A DNA stretch of 64,000 nucleotides from Aciditerrimonas ferrireducens (GTDB lineage Bacteria; Actinomycetota; Acidimicrobiia; Acidimicrobiales; UBA8190): contig NZ_JAKHEX010000011.1 of NCBI RefSeq assembly GCF_023130475.1, positions 10,001 through 74,000 on the forward strand. The letters are read 5' to 3'. Shown here one piece after another: positions 34,592-47,480 of the stretch. Under the pieces are notes generated by a model. That model saw only the letters and a list, made by a program, of their open reading frames with translations, was not told the origin of the DNA and made no database searches. Made by a program: the position numbers and the translations under genes. The first letter of the stretch is position 1. The number at the start of each line of letters is the position of its first letter.

Positions 34592-34987
34592 TCAGGCGGC
34601 GGGCTCGCCGTCCCCGTCGCCCCCCGTCGCCAGGCCGGCGTCCGGCACGGCGTTCACCGTTGCGGCGGCCGCAGCGGCCGTCCCCTCGGCCTGGTCCTCG
34701 GAGTCGTGGCCGGCGGCCTCCCCGCTGGCCGCCTCGTCGTCGCTCGGCACCCTTGGCAGGGCCTTGCCAGCAGCGATCTCCTCGAACGCGATGGTGAGGG
34801 GCTTGCCCGAGACGGAGGTCACCTGCGGTGGGGCGATCCGTCCCAGACCCTCCCCGAGGCTCGTGTAGTAGCTGTTGATCTGCCGAGCCCGCAGCGCCGC
34901 CAGGGTGACCAGGGCGAACTTCGAGCCGGTCACCTCCAGCAGCCGCTCGATCGGCGGGTCCATCAACGTCGGGGTCCGCTGTGCCAT
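34592..34987 (-). CDS. rpoZ: RNA polymerase omega subunit
   Basis: Small RNA polymerase assembly subunit, 131 residues. The conserved part is the first 70 residues: DPPIERLLEVTGSKFALVTLAALRARQINSYYTSLGEGL followed by KPLTIAFEEIAAGK. An acidic, alanine-rich tail of about 55 residues is of low complexity and longer than usual. The ATG at 34987 has GGAG 4 nt upstream and overlaps the 3' end of gmk by 25 bp; an alternative ATG at 34963 overlaps the gmk stop as TGATG and starts right at the conserved domain. Confidence 0.92.
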   Translation of the reverse strand: MAQRTPTLMDPPIERLLEVTGSKFALVTLAALRARQINSYYTSLGEGLGRIAPPQVTSVSGKPLTIAFEEIAAGKALPRVPSDDEAASGEAAGHDSEDQAEGTAAAAAATVNAVPDAGLATGGDGDGEPAA

Positions 34988-35664
34988 CCGCTCCGGTCCT
35001 CGTCCTCTCCCTGCTGCCCCTGCGCCCCGGTGCCCTGTCCGCCGGGTCGGCCAGCCTGCTCCGATTCCGACCCCTCGCCGGGCGCTTCGGACACTGCCGT
35101 CGAGACGCTCGCCCCGATGGGCGCGCGTCGCCGCCGACGCTCCTGCTCAAGTATACCGAGGATCTCCGCCACCGCCCGGTCGACCTCGTCGTTCACCACC
35201 ACCGCGTCACAGATCTCCCGAAGCCCGGCCACCTCGGCCCGTCCCGTGGCGATCCGTCGAGCCACGGCCGCCTCGTCGTCGCCCCGGGCCCGCAGCCGGG
35301 CCTCCTGGACCTCCTCGCTCGGCGGCACCAGCAGGATCACCAGGGCCCCCGGGTCCAGGGCCCGGATCTGTCGGGCTCCTTGCAGGTCGATCTCCAGCAG
35401 CACGTCCTTGCCAGCCGGTGGGTCGGGGACCGGGGTGCCGTAGAGCTCGCCGAGGAACTCCGCCCACTCGAGGAACCCCCCCGAGGCGACCCGCGCCAGG
35501 AAGGTCGGCCGGTCCACGAAGACATAGGCGTCCGGAGACTCCCCGGGCCGCCGGGCCCGGGTCGTCCACGAACGGCTCAGCCAGAGCGTCGGATCGGCGG
35601 CGACCAGTCGGGCGGCCACCGTCCCCTTGCCGGCCCCGCCGGGGCCTGCCAGGACGACGATCAG
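34963..35664 (-). CDS. gmk: guanylate kinase with probable CTG start
   Basis: Phosphorylates GMP to GDP. With a CTG start at 35664 the protein reads (M)IVVLAGPGGAGKGTVAARL, placing the P-loop GPGGAGKGT at residues 7-15 exactly where the family has it. The GMP-binding part (SWTTRARRPGE..YVFVDRPTFLARV..FLEWAEFLGELYGTP) and VLLEIDLQGARQI follow. No ATG, GTG or TTG occurs in frame upstream; the first conventional start is the GTG within GTVAARL, which would delete the P-loop. The CTG overlaps the mihF stop as CTGA. A charged tail of about 45 residues follows the kinase fold. Confidence 0.92.
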   Translation of the reverse strand: MIVVLAGPGGAGKGTVAARLVAADPTLWLSRSWTTRARRPGESPDAYVFVDRPTFLARVASGGFLEWAEFLGELYGTPVPDPPAGKDVLLEIDLQGARQIRALDPGALVILLVPPSEEVQEARLRARGDDEAAVARRIATGRAEVAGLREICDAVVVNDEVDRAVAEILGILEQERRRRRAPIGASVSTAVSEAPGEGSESEQAGRPGGQGTGAQGQQGEDEDRSGWHSGPRR

Positions 35665-35981
35665 GACTTGCTGGTGGCGTCCAGCAGGGCCTTGCGCTGG
35701 TTCGCGCCCAGGCCCTGCAGCCGGCGTGTCTCGCTGATCCCGGCAGCCTCCATGAGCCGCCGGGCCTTCACCTTGCCGAGCCCCGGTAGCGACTCCAGGA
35801 CCGAGAGGACCTTCATCTTCCCGACCGTCTCGTCGCTGTCCGCGCGGGCCAACAGGTCGGCGAGGGAGATCGTGCCCATCTTGAGCTTCTCCTTCACCTC
35901 GGCCCGCTCCCGGCGGACCTTGGCCGCCTTGTCGAGGGCCGCCTGACGCTGCTCGGCGGTGAGTGCGGGAGGTTGCGGCAT
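35661..35981 (-). CDS. mihF: actinobacterial integration host factor mIHF
   Basis: Small nucleoid-associated protein of 106 residues, the actinobacterial type unrelated to HU. The helix-two-turn-helix core is ESLPGLGKVKARRLMEAAGIS followed by ETRRLQGLGANQRKALL. The N-terminal helix ALTAEQRQAALDKAAKVRRERAEVKEKLK is conserved in the family. The ATG lies 7 nt after a -10-like TAAGGT, suggesting a leaderless message that begins the mihF-gmk-rpoZ-coaBC-metK-priA run. mihF next to gmk is a signature actinobacterial arrangement. Confidence 0.94.
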   Translation of the reverse strand: MPQPPALTAEQRQAALDKAAKVRRERAEVKEKLKMGTISLADLLARADSDETVGKMKVLSVLESLPGLGKVKARRLMEAAGISETRRLQGLGANQRKALLDATSKS

Positions 35982-36067
35982 GGCGGCCACCTTAGCGCCG
36001 GCACCCGGGCCTCGGGGGACACTGCCCAGGTCAGGCCCCTGCCGTGGCCGCCTCGCCGGCCGGGGCG
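35982..36067 (-). promoter_or_regulatory. mihF promoter region
   Basis: An 86-bp spacer after pyrF. On the minus strand TAAGGT (35994-35989) is followed by 7 nt and the mihF ATG, the same geometry as the other leaderless elements here. No good -35 is visible. This would separate the mihF operon from the upstream pyrimidine operon, although read-through cannot be excluded. Confidence 0.45.
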
Positions 36068-36856
36068 TCAGGGCTGGCCGGGGTTCCAGGGCCGGCGGGC
36101 GTCGTCCCGCCCGAGGGCACGGTGCACCTCGGCGGCCACGGCCGCAGCGGCCGCCCCCGGGTTCTCCGCGGCGGTCACCGCCCGCCCGATCACCAGGAGC
36201 CCGGCCCCCCCGCGGATCGCCTCGGCCGGGGTGGCCACCCGGGCCTGGTCCTGCCGGGCTCCCCCGGCCAACCGGACGCCCGGCACGACCCGCAGCAGCG
36301 TCGGGGCCACGTCGGCCACGACGGGCTGGTCCTGGGCGGCACAGACCAGGCCCACGCACCCTGCCTCGACCGCCAGGGCGGCCCGGGCGGCCAGCACCCC
36401 GGGATCGGCGTTCGCTTCGCTGGTGAGGACCGTCACCCCGAGCACCCCCCGGGGGCCCCGCCAGCGGCCCGGCTCCCCCGCTGCCAGCCGGGCCGCCGCC
36501 CCTTCGCCGAAGCCGGCCACGGCCGCGGCCACCATGGCCGGCCCTCCGGCGAGGTGCACCGTGAGCAGGTCTGCGCCTCCCCGCGCCGCCGCCCGGGCAG
36601 CCCCTTCGACCGTGGCCGGGATGTCGTGGAGCTTCAGGTCGGCGAACACGCCCAGGCCGGCGGCGGCCACCGCCGCCCACGCCTTGGGGCCGGCGGCGAC
36701 GAAGAGCTCCAAGCCCACCTTGCCCATCCCGAACCAGCGGCCGAGCCGGCGAAGCAGCTCCTCGGCGTCGGCCAGCGTCGGCCGGTCCAGGGCCAGGGCC
36801 AGGCGCTGGCGCACCGCCGGGGCCGCCGCGTCGCCTGGGCCCTCGGGAGCCCTCAC
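36068..36856 (-). CDS. pyrF: orotidine 5'-phosphate decarboxylase PyrF
   Basis: Last step of UMP synthesis. The 262-residue barrel has LALDRPTLADAEEL near its start, the catalytic Asp-Lys-Asp array in FADLKLHDIPATVEG, VHLAGGPAMVAAA, and the phosphate-binding GGAGLLVIGRAVTAAENP. The GTG at 36856 overlaps the pyrD stop as GTGA. DLKLHDIP and overall length fit the E. coli-type enzyme rather than the longer mycobacterial type. Confidence 0.95.
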   Translation of the reverse strand: MRAPEGPGDAAAPAVRQRLALALDRPTLADAEELLRRLGRWFGMGKVGLELFVAAGPKAWAAVAAAGLGVFADLKLHDIPATVEGAARAAARGGADLLTVHLAGGPAMVAAAVAGFGEGAAARLAAGEPGRWRGPRGVLGVTVLTSEANADPGVLAARAALAVEAGCVGLVCAAQDQPVVADVAPTLLRVVPGVRLAGGARQDQARVATPAEAIRGGAGLLVIGRAVTAAENPGAAAAAVAAEVHRALGRDDARRPWNPGQP

Positions 36857-38075
36857 GGACGCCCCCGACCCTCGGCCGGCTGCTCGCTCGCCGCCAGGAG
36901 GGCCTCGGCCAGCTTCGCCAGGGCGGCACCGAGCCGGGCGACCTCCTCGGTCTGCCGGGCCATCCCCTGGTCCAGGGCGTCCAGCTGGGCCCGCACCGCG
37001 GCCAGCAGGGCCGACCCGTCGTCCGGACCCGGCGCGACCGGGGGCGCGACATCGCCCGGATCTCGAGCTGCTGCCGCCACGCCCCTCCCGACCCGATCCC
37101 CCGGGGACGCCTCCGCTCCCGACGGCGCCTCGACCGAGGACGGAGCCGAGGAGCGGTGCACCGACCCAACCAGGTCGCGGACGGCCGGCACCCGGTGGCG
37201 CTGGCACCAGCGCACCAACTGGAGCAGCACCTTCAGCGGAGCCCCGGGGTCGGCGAACGTGGCCGTCCCGACCTCGACGGCGTCCGCCCCGGCGCAGAGC
37301 AGCTCGGCCGCGTCCCGCCCGCTCGCCACCCCCCCGACCCCCACGATGCCGACCGTCGGGAAGGCGGCCCGGACGTCGTGGACGGCACGGACGGCGATCG
37401 GCCGGATGGCCGGTCCCGAGAGGCCTCCGCCCGCGGGGCCCGAGCCCAGGCGGTAGGCCCGCCGGGCCGGGTCGATGGCCATGCCCAGCACGGTGTTCAC
37501 CAGCACCAGGCCCTCCGCTCCCCCCGCCAGGGCGGCCCCGGCGATCTCCACCACGTCCGGCACGTTCGGGCTGAGCTTGGCCCAGCGGGGCAGCCCAGCG
37601 GCCCCGGCCGCCTCCACCGCCTCGGCGGTCGCCCGGGCCGAGTGGGCGAACATCCGGCGCCGGTCCTCGACGTTCGGGCAGCTCACGTTCACCTCGACCG
37701 CCAGAACCCCCGGGGCCCCGGCCAGCTCGGCGGCCGCCCGCCCGAACTCCTCGACCGTCCGGCCCCAGATGCTGGCCACCACCCGAGCCCCGCCCGCCAC
37801 GAGGGCCGGCAGCTGTTGGTCCCGCCAGGCCGCGACCCCGGGCCCCTGGAGGCCCACCGCGTTCAGCATGCCCGCCGGGGTGGGGACCACCCGAGGGGCC
37901 TCGTTGCCCGGCCAGGGGAAGTGGGCCAGGGACTTCACCACCACCGCCCCGAGGGCCCCGAGGTCCATCGCCCCGGCCAGCTCCGTCCCGAACCCGGCCG
38001 TGCCCGAGGCGGTGAGGACCGGCGCCGGCAGGGCCACCGAGCCCACCTGCGTGGCGAGGTCCACCGGCCGTCGCC

Positions 38076-38079
<4 letters not shown>
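36853..38079 (-). CDS. pyrD: dihydroorotate dehydrogenase (class 1) with C-terminal extension
   Basis: Oxidises dihydroorotate to orotate. The core (residues 1 to about 310) is a class-1 FMN barrel: [42 protein letters not shown], the catalytic-loop cysteine in [25 protein letters not shown], and [26 protein letters not shown]. Most actinobacteria use membrane class-2 enzymes. A class-1B enzyme needs PyrK, yet no pyrK gene is in the operon. The last roughly 95 residues are unusual: a Ser/Pro/Asp-rich linker followed by a heptad-like helix ([19 protein letters not shown]). GTG start overlaps the carB stop as GTGA. Confidence 0.92.
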
Positions 38080-41380
<3,301 letters not shown>

Positions 41381-41381
<1 letters not shown>

Positions 41382-42463
41382 CAGTGGCTCCGTTCCTCGA
41401 CCAGCCGCCAGAACCGCCCGAAGAGGTACCGGGCGTCGTGCGGCCCGGGGCCCGCCTCCGGGTGGTACTGCACGCTGAAGGCCTGCGCCCGGGGCAGCGC
41501 GATCCCCTCGACGACCCCGTCGTTCAGGTTCACGTGGGTCACCTCGGCCTCCTTGGGCAAGCTGGCCCGGTCCACGGCGTAGTTGTGGTTCTGGGCGGTC
41601 ACCTCCACCTGCCCGGTGTCCAGCCGCCGCACCGGGTGGTTCCCGCCGTGGTGCCCGAAGGGCAGCTTGTAGGTCTCGGCCCCTACCGCCCGGCAGAGCA
41701 GCTGGTGGCCCAGGCAGATCCCGAAGACCGGCACCCGCCCCAGCAGCCCGGCCACGCAGGCGGCCTGGGCGTCGAGGGCCGCGGGGTCCCCCGGCCCGTT
41801 CGAGAGCAGCACCCCGTCGGGCTCCAGGGCCAGCACCTCCTCGGCCTTCGTGCTCGCCGGCACCACCGTCACCCGGGCCCGCTCGGCCAGCAGCCGCAGC
41901 ATGGTCCGCTTGACCCCGAAGTCCAGGGCCACCACCCGCCACGGTCCCGCCCCCAGCTCGTAGGGCGCCGCGGTGGTCACCTCCCGGACCAGGTCCCGAC
42001 CGGTCGTGCCCGGCTCGGCCCGGGCGGCAGCCGCCAGCTCCTCGACGTCCCGCCAGCCGAAGGCGCACCCCATGGCCCCTTCGCGGCGCACCAGCCGGGT
42101 GAGCCGCCGGGTGTCCACCCCGGCGATCCCCGGCACCTGGTGGCGCCGCAGGTAGGCCTCGAGGGGCTCACCGGCCCGCCAGGACGAGGGGGTCGCGGTC
42201 AGGTCCCGGACCACCACCCCCCGGCAGAACGGCCGCCGGGCCTCGTCGTCCTCCGGGGTGACCCCGTAGTTCCCGATGTGCGGGTAGGTGAAGCAGACCA
42301 CCTGGCCGGCGTAGCTCGGGTCGCTCAGGACCTCCTGGTAGCCCGAGAGGACCGTGTTGAACACCAGCTCCCCGGTGGCCACCCCCTCGGGGGGCTCGAA
42401 GCCGACCAGCTCACCTGCGAGGACCGAGCCGTCGGCCAGCACCAGGTGGCCTGGCCGCCTCAT
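41381..42463 (-). CDS. carA: carbamoyl-phosphate synthase small subunit CarA
   Basis: Glutamine amidotransferase subunit supplying ammonia to CarB. The N-terminal domain has [14 protein letters not shown] and [19 protein letters not shown]; the class-I glutaminase domain has the nucleophile Cys in [20 protein letters not shown] and the His-Glu pair in SVQYHPEA. 360 residues, normal. ATG at 42463 overlaps the pyrC stop as ATGA. Upstream in-frame sequence is out-of-frame pyrC and was not used. Confidence 0.97.
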
Positions 42464-43848
42464 CGCTGGGCCTCCCCGTCCACCACCACCGGCTCCCCGG
42501 CCACCACCGTGTGCCGGACCCGGCCGGTGAGCGTCGCGCCGAGCCACGGGCTGTTCCGGCTCAAGCTGGCCAGGGCCCCGGCCTCGAGCCGCCAGCGGCA
42601 CGCCGGGTCCAGGACCGCCAGGTTGGCCGCCGCCCCCGGCACGATCGGGCCGCCCTGGGTGCCAACCTGCTCCGGCCCGAGACCGGCGATTCGGGCCGGC
42701 TGCCAGCTGAGCAGGCCGACCAGCCGGACCAGGTCCAGCCGGGGACTGCCCGGGTCGGGCTCCCCGCCCAGGCCCACCGGGGGTGCTACCCCGTCGTGCA
42801 AGGCGGCCAGGGCCACCGGCCAGGCGGTCTGCAGGCCCAGCATGCCGGGCGCCGCCTCGTCCAAGGGGACCTCCTTCGCTTCGGGGGGGTGGGGCGCGTG
42901 ATCGGTTGCCAGGGCGTCGACCAGCCCGCTGGCGCAGGCCTCCCGGGCGGCCGCCACGTCGGCCCCGCCCCGCAGGGGCGGGTGGACCTTCCAGACCGGG
43001 TCGAAGTCGGCCAGGCAGGCGTCCGTCAGGGCCAGGTGGTGCGGGGTGACCTCGGCGGTCACCGCCAGCCCCTCGGCCTTGGCCGCGGCCAGCAGCCGGA
43101 AGGAGCCGGCGCTCGAGAGGTGCAGCAGGTGCAGCCGGCCCCCGGTGGCCCGCAGCAGGGCCAGGTCCCGCGCCACCATGGCCTCCTCGGCGGCGGCCGG
43201 CCGGCCCGGCAGGCCCAGGCGCGAGGACCAGACCCCCTCGTGCATCAGGCCCGCCCCGGCGATCGCCTCGTCCTCGCAGTGCTCGGCCAGGGTCACCCCG
43301 AGGCCCCGGGCGTAGTCCAGGGCCCGGCGCAGCACCCCCCCGTCCTGGACCCCTCGCCCGTCGTCGGTGAACAGCCGGACTCCCAACGCGGCCATCTCCC
43401 CCAGGGGGGCCAGGCGCTCCCCGGCCCGCCCCACGGTGATGGCCCCGGCCACCGCCACCTCGCAGAGGGCGTCCTCGGCCAGCGCCTGGACCTCCCGGAC
43501 CACGCTCGCCTGGTCGATGGCCGGCTCGGTGTTCGGCATGGCCACGACGGCCGTGAAGCCCCCCAGGACCGCGGCCCGGCTGGCCGAGACCACCGTCTCG
43601 GCGGTCTCGCCCCCCGGCTGGCGCAGGTGGCAGTGCAGGTCCACGAAGCCCGGGGTCACCAGGCAGCCGTCGGCCTCCAGCACCGTCGCGCCCCCGGGGA
43701 CGCCCAGGTCCGGGCCGACCGCGTCGATTCGCCCCTCGCGCACCACCACGTCGGCCCGCCGGGCGCCGCCCTCGTCCACCACCGTGCCGCCCCGCAGGAC
43801 CAGCACCCGAGGGGCCCGCCGGGTCGTCCGACGCCGGGGCTCAGCCAC
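42460..43848 (-). CDS. pyrC: dihydroorotase PyrC
   Basis: Cyclises carbamoyl aspartate to dihydroorotate. Metal-dependent amidohydrolase of the long type (462 residues): [13 protein letters not shown] carries the first two metal histidines, [12 protein letters not shown] another, and [12 protein letters not shown] the catalytic Asp. Starts at a GTG within the last codons of pyrB (8-nt overlap). The HCHLR variant (instead of HVHLR) is tolerated. An Arg-rich N-terminal segment of about 14 residues precedes the conserved LRGGTVVD strand, so the true start might be slightly later. Confidence 0.96.
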   Translation of the reverse strand: MAEPRRRTTRRAPRVLVLRGGTVVDEGGARRADVVVREGRIDAVGPDLGVPGGATVLEADGCLVTPGFVDLHCHLRQPGGETAETVVSASRAAVLGGFTAVVAMPNTEPAIDQASVVREVQALAEDALCEVAVAGAITVGRAGERLAPLGEMAALGVRLFTDDGRGVQDGGVLRRALDYARGLGVTLAEHCEDEAIAGAGLMHEGVWSSRLGLPGRPAAAEEAMVARDLALLRATGGRLHLLHLSSAGSFRLLAAAKAEGLAVTAEVTPHHLALTDACLADFDPVWKVHPPLRGGADVAAAREACASGLVDALATDHAPHPPEAKEVPLDEAAPGMLGLQTAWPVALAALHDGVAPPVGLGGEPDPGSPRLDLVRLVGLLSWQPARIAGLGPEQVGTQGGPIVPGAAANLAVLDPACRWRLEAGALASLSRNSPWLGATLTGRVRHTVVAGEPVVVDGEAQR

Positions 43849-44860
43849 GGTTCACCTCCTCGGACTCCCCCGGGGTCAGCAGCTGGTAGAGGACGGCCAT
43901 CCGCACCGCCACCCCGGTTTCCACCTGCTGCAGCACCAGGCACCGGGGGTCCTCGCAGACCTCCTCGGCGATCTCCACCCCCCGGACCATCGGGCCGGGG
44001 TGCAGCACCACGGCGTCGGGTCCGAGCCGGGCGGCCCGCTTCGCGCTCAGGCCGAAACACTCCCGGTACTCCCGCAGCGAAGGCAGGAACCGGCCCGCTC
44101 CCCGCTCGGTCTGCAGCCGCAGCAGGTAGCAGACGTCGAGGTCCCCCAGCACCGCGTCCAGGTCGTGGCTGACCCCGGCCAGCGGCCAGCCCTCCAACGA
44201 GGCGGGCAGCAGGCTGCCAGGGGCCACCAGGGTGACCTTCGCCCCGAGCACGGCCAGGAGCCCCACCAAGGACCGGGCCACCCGGCTGTGGCCGACGTCG
44301 CCCACGATCGCCACCCGCAGGCCGGCGAACCCCTCGACTCCCGCCTCCTCCACCGGCACCCCGGCCCGCGCCGCCAGGGCCTGCTGGAGGGTCGAGACGT
44401 CCAGGAGGGCCTGCGTGGGGTGCTCGTGCCAGCCGTCCCCGCCGTTCACTACCGCCACCCGGTCGCCCAGCCACCGGGCCACCTGCGTCGGCACCCCGGC
44501 GCAGCCGTGGCGGACCACCACGCAGTCCACCCCGAGCGCCTCGATGGTCCGGACCGTGTCCCGCAGCGACTCCCCTTTCGTCAGCGACGAGCTGCTGGCC
44601 GTGAAGCTCAGCACGTCGGCCGAGAGCCGCCGGGCGGCAGTCTCGAACGAGAGCCGGGTCCGGGTGGAGGCCTCGACGAACACGGTCCCCACCGTCCGGC
44701 CCCGCAGGGCCGGGACCTTCGGGATGGGCCGCCGCCCCACCTCGGCGAAGCGCTCGCTCAGGGTCAACAGCTCCACCAGGTCGTCCCGGGACAGGTCAGC
44801 CACCGACAGCAGGTGCCGGCGGTCCCAGCGAGCGGCGGGGGACGCGCTGCTCGGGCTCAT
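43841..44860 (-). CDS. pyrB: aspartate carbamoyltransferase catalytic subunit PyrB
   Basis: Transfers carbamoyl phosphate to aspartate. The 339 residues have the carbamoyl-phosphate site [43 protein letters not shown], and the aspartate-binding [11 protein letters not shown]. No pyrI regulatory subunit is present, as in other actinobacteria, so control probably rests on PyrR at the RNA level. ATG at 44860 overlaps the pyrR stop as ATGA. Confidence 0.97.
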   Translation of the reverse strand: MSPSSASPAARWDRRHLLSVADLSRDDLVELLTLSERFAEVGRRPIPKVPALRGRTVGTVFVEASTRTRLSFETAARRLSADVLSFTASSSSLTKGESLRDTVRTIEALGVDCVVVRHGCAGVPTQVARWLGDRVAVVNGGDGWHEHPTQALLDVSTLQQALAARAGVPVEEAGVEGFAGLRVAIVGDVGHSRVARSLVGLLAVLGAKVTLVAPGSLLPASLEGWPLAGVSHDLDAVLGDLDVCYLLRLQTERGAGRFLPSLREYRECFGLSAKRAARLGPDAVVLHPGPMVRGVEIAEEVCEDPRCLVLQQVETGVAVRMAVLYQLLTPGESEEVNRG

Positions 44861-45423
44861 GCCGGCTCGACCTCGCCAATGACCACCCCGTCCAGGCCCG
44901 CCTGGACCTCCTCGTCCCGCCGGGTCGGCAGGTTCTTCCCGACGAAGTCCGGCCGGATCGGCAGCTCCCGGTGGCCCCGGTCGACCAGGACCGCCAGCTG
45001 CACCGCCTTGGGCCGCCCCAGGTCGCCCAGGGCCGCCAGGGCGGCCCGCACCGTCCGGCCGGTGAAGAGCACGTCGTCCACCAGCACCACCACCGCCCCG
45101 TCGAGGTCCACCGGCACGGTGGTCGCCGCCTCGGGCTGCACGGGCCGCAGCCCGATGTCGTCCCGGTAGAGAGCCACGTCCACGGTGCCTACCGGCACCC
45201 GCCCTCCGTCGCGCACCTCGGCCAGCAGGGCCCCCAGCCGTTCCGCCAGGGGCACCCCGCCGCCCTGGAGCCCGAGGAGGACCACGCCCTCGACGCCCCG
45301 GTTCCGCTCCACGATCTCGTGGGCCATCCGGGTCAGGGCCCGCTCCACGTCCGCCGCCGAGAGCACCTGGACCCGGGGAACGAACCGGCCGCGACCGGCA
45401 CTCGCACTCGCCTCAGGCGCCAC
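44857..45423 (-). CDS. pyrR: PyrR: pyr operon RNA-binding attenuator / uracil phosphoribosyltransferase
   Basis: Senses UMP and binds pyr mRNA; many also have uracil phosphoribosyltransferase activity. The 188-residue protein has the PRPP loop [35 protein letters not shown], and the YRDDI segment. The start is a GTG at 45423 preceded by GGAGGAG at 6-nt spacing. As first gene of the pyr operon it presumably controls all downstream genes. In mycobacteria PyrR acts on translation initiation rather than termination, and the short leader here fits that mode (inference). Confidence 0.95.
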   Translation of the reverse strand: MAPEASASAGRGRFVPRVQVLSAADVERALTRMAHEIVERNRGVEGVVLLGLQGGGVPLAERLGALLAEVRDGGRVPVGTVDVALYRDDIGLRPVQPEAATTVPVDLDGAVVVLVDDVLFTGRTVRAALAALGDLGRPKAVQLAVLVDRGHRELPIRPDFVGKNLPTRRDEEVQAGLDGVVIGEVEPA

Positions 45424-45482
45424 GGCTCGCTCCTCCAGGTCCGTACGGGCCTCACGGGACCCGCTTCACGGTCGGGCCGAGG
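45424..45482 (-). promoter_or_regulatory. pyrR leader with possible stem over the ribosome-binding site
   Basis: 59 bp between the chelatase stop and pyrR. On the minus strand AGGCCCGTACGGACCT, an imperfect palindrome, directly precedes the GGAGGAG ribosome-binding site. A stem using GGACCTGGAGG could sequester the site, as proposed for PyrR control in mycobacteria. There is no T-tract, so a terminator-type attenuator is unlikely. Also no obvious -10, so the pyr promoter may lie within the chelatase 3' end. Confidence 0.35.
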
Positions 45483-47480
45483 CTACCAGCCCCCCTCGAC
45501 CTGCGCCACGGCCGTTGCCAGGGCCTCGGGCAGCGCCTCGCTCCCGGGCACCACCGCCGCCCCGAGCCGGGCCGCCAGCTGCCCGGCCAGCCCGAGCCGG
45601 GCCGGGCCGGGCTCCTCCACGTCCACCACCACGCTCGCCACCCCGGCGGCCCGCACCGCCTCGGCGGCCTCGAAGGCCTCCGCCACGGGATCCTGGCCGG
45701 CGCTCCCGGCCGTGGCCCGGCCGTCGCTCACCACCACCAGGCCTGGTCGCTGGCCCCGCCGCCGGCCCTCCAGGGCGACCGCCAGGGCCCGGCGCAGGCC
45801 CGCCCCGAGGGGGGTCCGCCCCCCGGTGACCACCTGGGCCAGCCGGGCCCGGGCCACCTCCAGGCTGCTCGTCGGCGCCACCGCCACCTCGGCCCCCGCC
45901 CCCCCGAAGGTCACCACCGCCAGCCGGTCCCGGCGCTGGTAGGCCTCGACGAGCAGGCCCTCGGCCACCGCCCCGGCGGCCGCCAGCCGCTCGGCGGCCC
46001 CCATGGACCCCGAGCAGTCCACCGCCAGGACCACCAGCCGTGGCGCCACCGCCCGGCGGGTCGCCACCCGCAGGTCCTCGGCTGCCACCGCCCTGGCTCC
46101 GCGCGCCGCGGCGGCCTGGACGCTCGGGACCGGCGCCAGGTCCCGCACCGGCCCGGTCGGCTTGGTCGCGCCCACCACCCGGCCCGAGCCGCCCGGCGCC
46201 GGTGAAGTAGCCGCCGCACCCCCCCGCCGCCCGACCGGCGCGCTCGCGACCGGCCGGGCCCAGGTCTTGGATCCCGGCCGCCGGCCCAAGGCAGAGGCGC
46301 CGAGCAGGCCCAGGGGACGGCCCCCGCTGAGCGGCAGCGACGCACCGGGCCCCTCGGGCGCTCCTCGTGTGCCGTCCGGCGTCCCCACCGGGTCCTGTGT
46401 GCCGTCCGGCGTCCCCGCCGGGCTGCCCTCGGGGGCCGGGCCGGGCTCGGCGCTGGCGGCGGGGCCGGCCTCCTTGGCCGCCGGCGGGGGGGCCGAGCGG
46501 GGCGGGACCGCGCCCGCTGGGTCTGGGGGGTCGGCGGGGGGCTCGGGGCCGAAGACCTCGTCGAGGGCTCGGGCCAGCTCCTCGGGGTCGATGCCCGGGG
46601 GGTCGAAGGGGGAGCGCCGGCGGCGATGCCCGAGGGCCAGGCCGGCGACCCGCCGGACCTCCCCGGGCCCGGCCTCCTCCCGGCCCTCGAGGCCGGCCAG
46701 GGCCGCCGCGGCCCGCAGGCAGACCAGGTCGCCCCGGAGCCCCTCGACCCCGAGCAGGAGGCAGAGCCGGGCCACCGCGTGGCTGAGACCCGGGCCGGGC
46801 CGGGCCGGGCGGGCCTCCTGGAGCCGGCGGGCCAGGGCGCCCTCCTCGGCCTGCCAGCGGGCGACGAAACCGGTCGGGTCGGCGTCGAACGCCAGGCGCC
46901 GCTCCACCGCCTCGGCCCGGGCGGCCGGGTCCTCGGGGGCCGCCACGTTCACCACGAGCCCGAAGCGGTCCAGGAACTGCGGACGCAGCTCGCCCTCCTC
47001 GGGGTTCATGGAGCCGACCAGCACGAAGCGGGCCGGGTGCCGGTGCGAGACCCCGTCCCGCTCCACGACGTTGACCCCCGAGGCGGCCACGTCGAGCAGC
47101 ACGTCCACCAGGTGGTCCGGCAGCAGGTTGACCTCGTCCACGTAGAGGACCCCGCCGTGGGCCTGCTGGAGCAGCCCCGGCACGAACCGGGGCCGGCCGT
47201 CGTGCAGGAGCCCCCGCAGGTCGACCGTCCCGACCAGCCGGTCCTCCCCGGCCCCGACCGGCAGCTCCACGAACGGGGCCGCCCCCGGCAGCAGGCCGGC
47301 CAGGGCCCGGGCGGCGGTGGTCTTGCCGCTGCCCTTGTCGCCTCGCACCAGCACGCCCCCGATGGCCGGGTCCAGGGCGCAGAGCAGCAGGGCCAGGCGC
47401 AGCTCCTCCTGCCCGACCAGGGCGCTCAGCGGGTAGCGGGACGGGGACGGTGCGGAGGGCGGGGCGCCGGGGGCGTTCAC
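45483..47480 (-). CDS. fused ChlI/ChlD-like magnesium-chelatase-type ATPase (cobaltochelatase partner)
   Basis: A 665-residue fusion that should power the CobN cobaltochelatase. The N-terminal AAA+ domain (1-300) has Walker A GDKGSGKTT (47-55), Walker B with GGVLYVDEVNLL and the VGSMNPEEG sensor. A Pro/Ala/Gly-rich linker (about 315-460) follows. The C-terminal VWA domain has the MIDAS DCSGSMG (488-494) and VVVSDGRATAG. The linker encodes a duplicated TPDGTxxPVG-type segment from two 20-bp repeats (46367-46386 and 46397-46416). GTG overlaps the cobN stop as GTGA, strongly linking it to CobN rather than to Mg chelation. Confidence 0.92.
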   Translation of the reverse strand: MNAPGAPPSAPSPSRYPLSALVGQEELRLALLLCALDPAIGGVLVRGDKGSGKTTAARALAGLLPGAAPFVELPVGAGEDRLVGTVDLRGLLHDGRPRFVPGLLQQAHGGVLYVDEVNLLPDHLVDVLLDVAASGVNVVERDGVSHRHPARFVLVGSMNPEEGELRPQFLDRFGLVVNVAAPEDPAARAEAVERRLAFDADPTGFVARWQAEEGALARRLQEARPARPGPGLSHAVARLCLLLGVEGLRGDLVCLRAAAALAGLEGREEAGPGEVRRVAGLALGHRRRRSPFDPPGIDPEELARALDEVFGPEPPADPPDPAGAVPPRSAPPPAAKEAGPAASAEPGPAPEGSPAGTPDGTQDPVGTPDGTRGAPEGPGASLPLSGGRPLGLLGASALGRRPGSKTWARPVASAPVGRRGGAAATSPAPGGSGRVVGATKPTGPVRDLAPVPSVQAAAARGARAVAAEDLRVATRRAVAPRLVVLAVDCSGSMGAAERLAAAGAVAEGLLVEAYQRRDRLAVVTFGGAGAEVAVAPTSSLEVARARLAQVVTGGRTPLGAGLRRALAVALEGRRRGQRPGLVVVSDGRATAGSAGQDPVAEAFEAAEAVRAAGVASVVVDVEEPGPARLGLAGQLAARLGAAVVPGSEALPEALATAVAQVEGGW

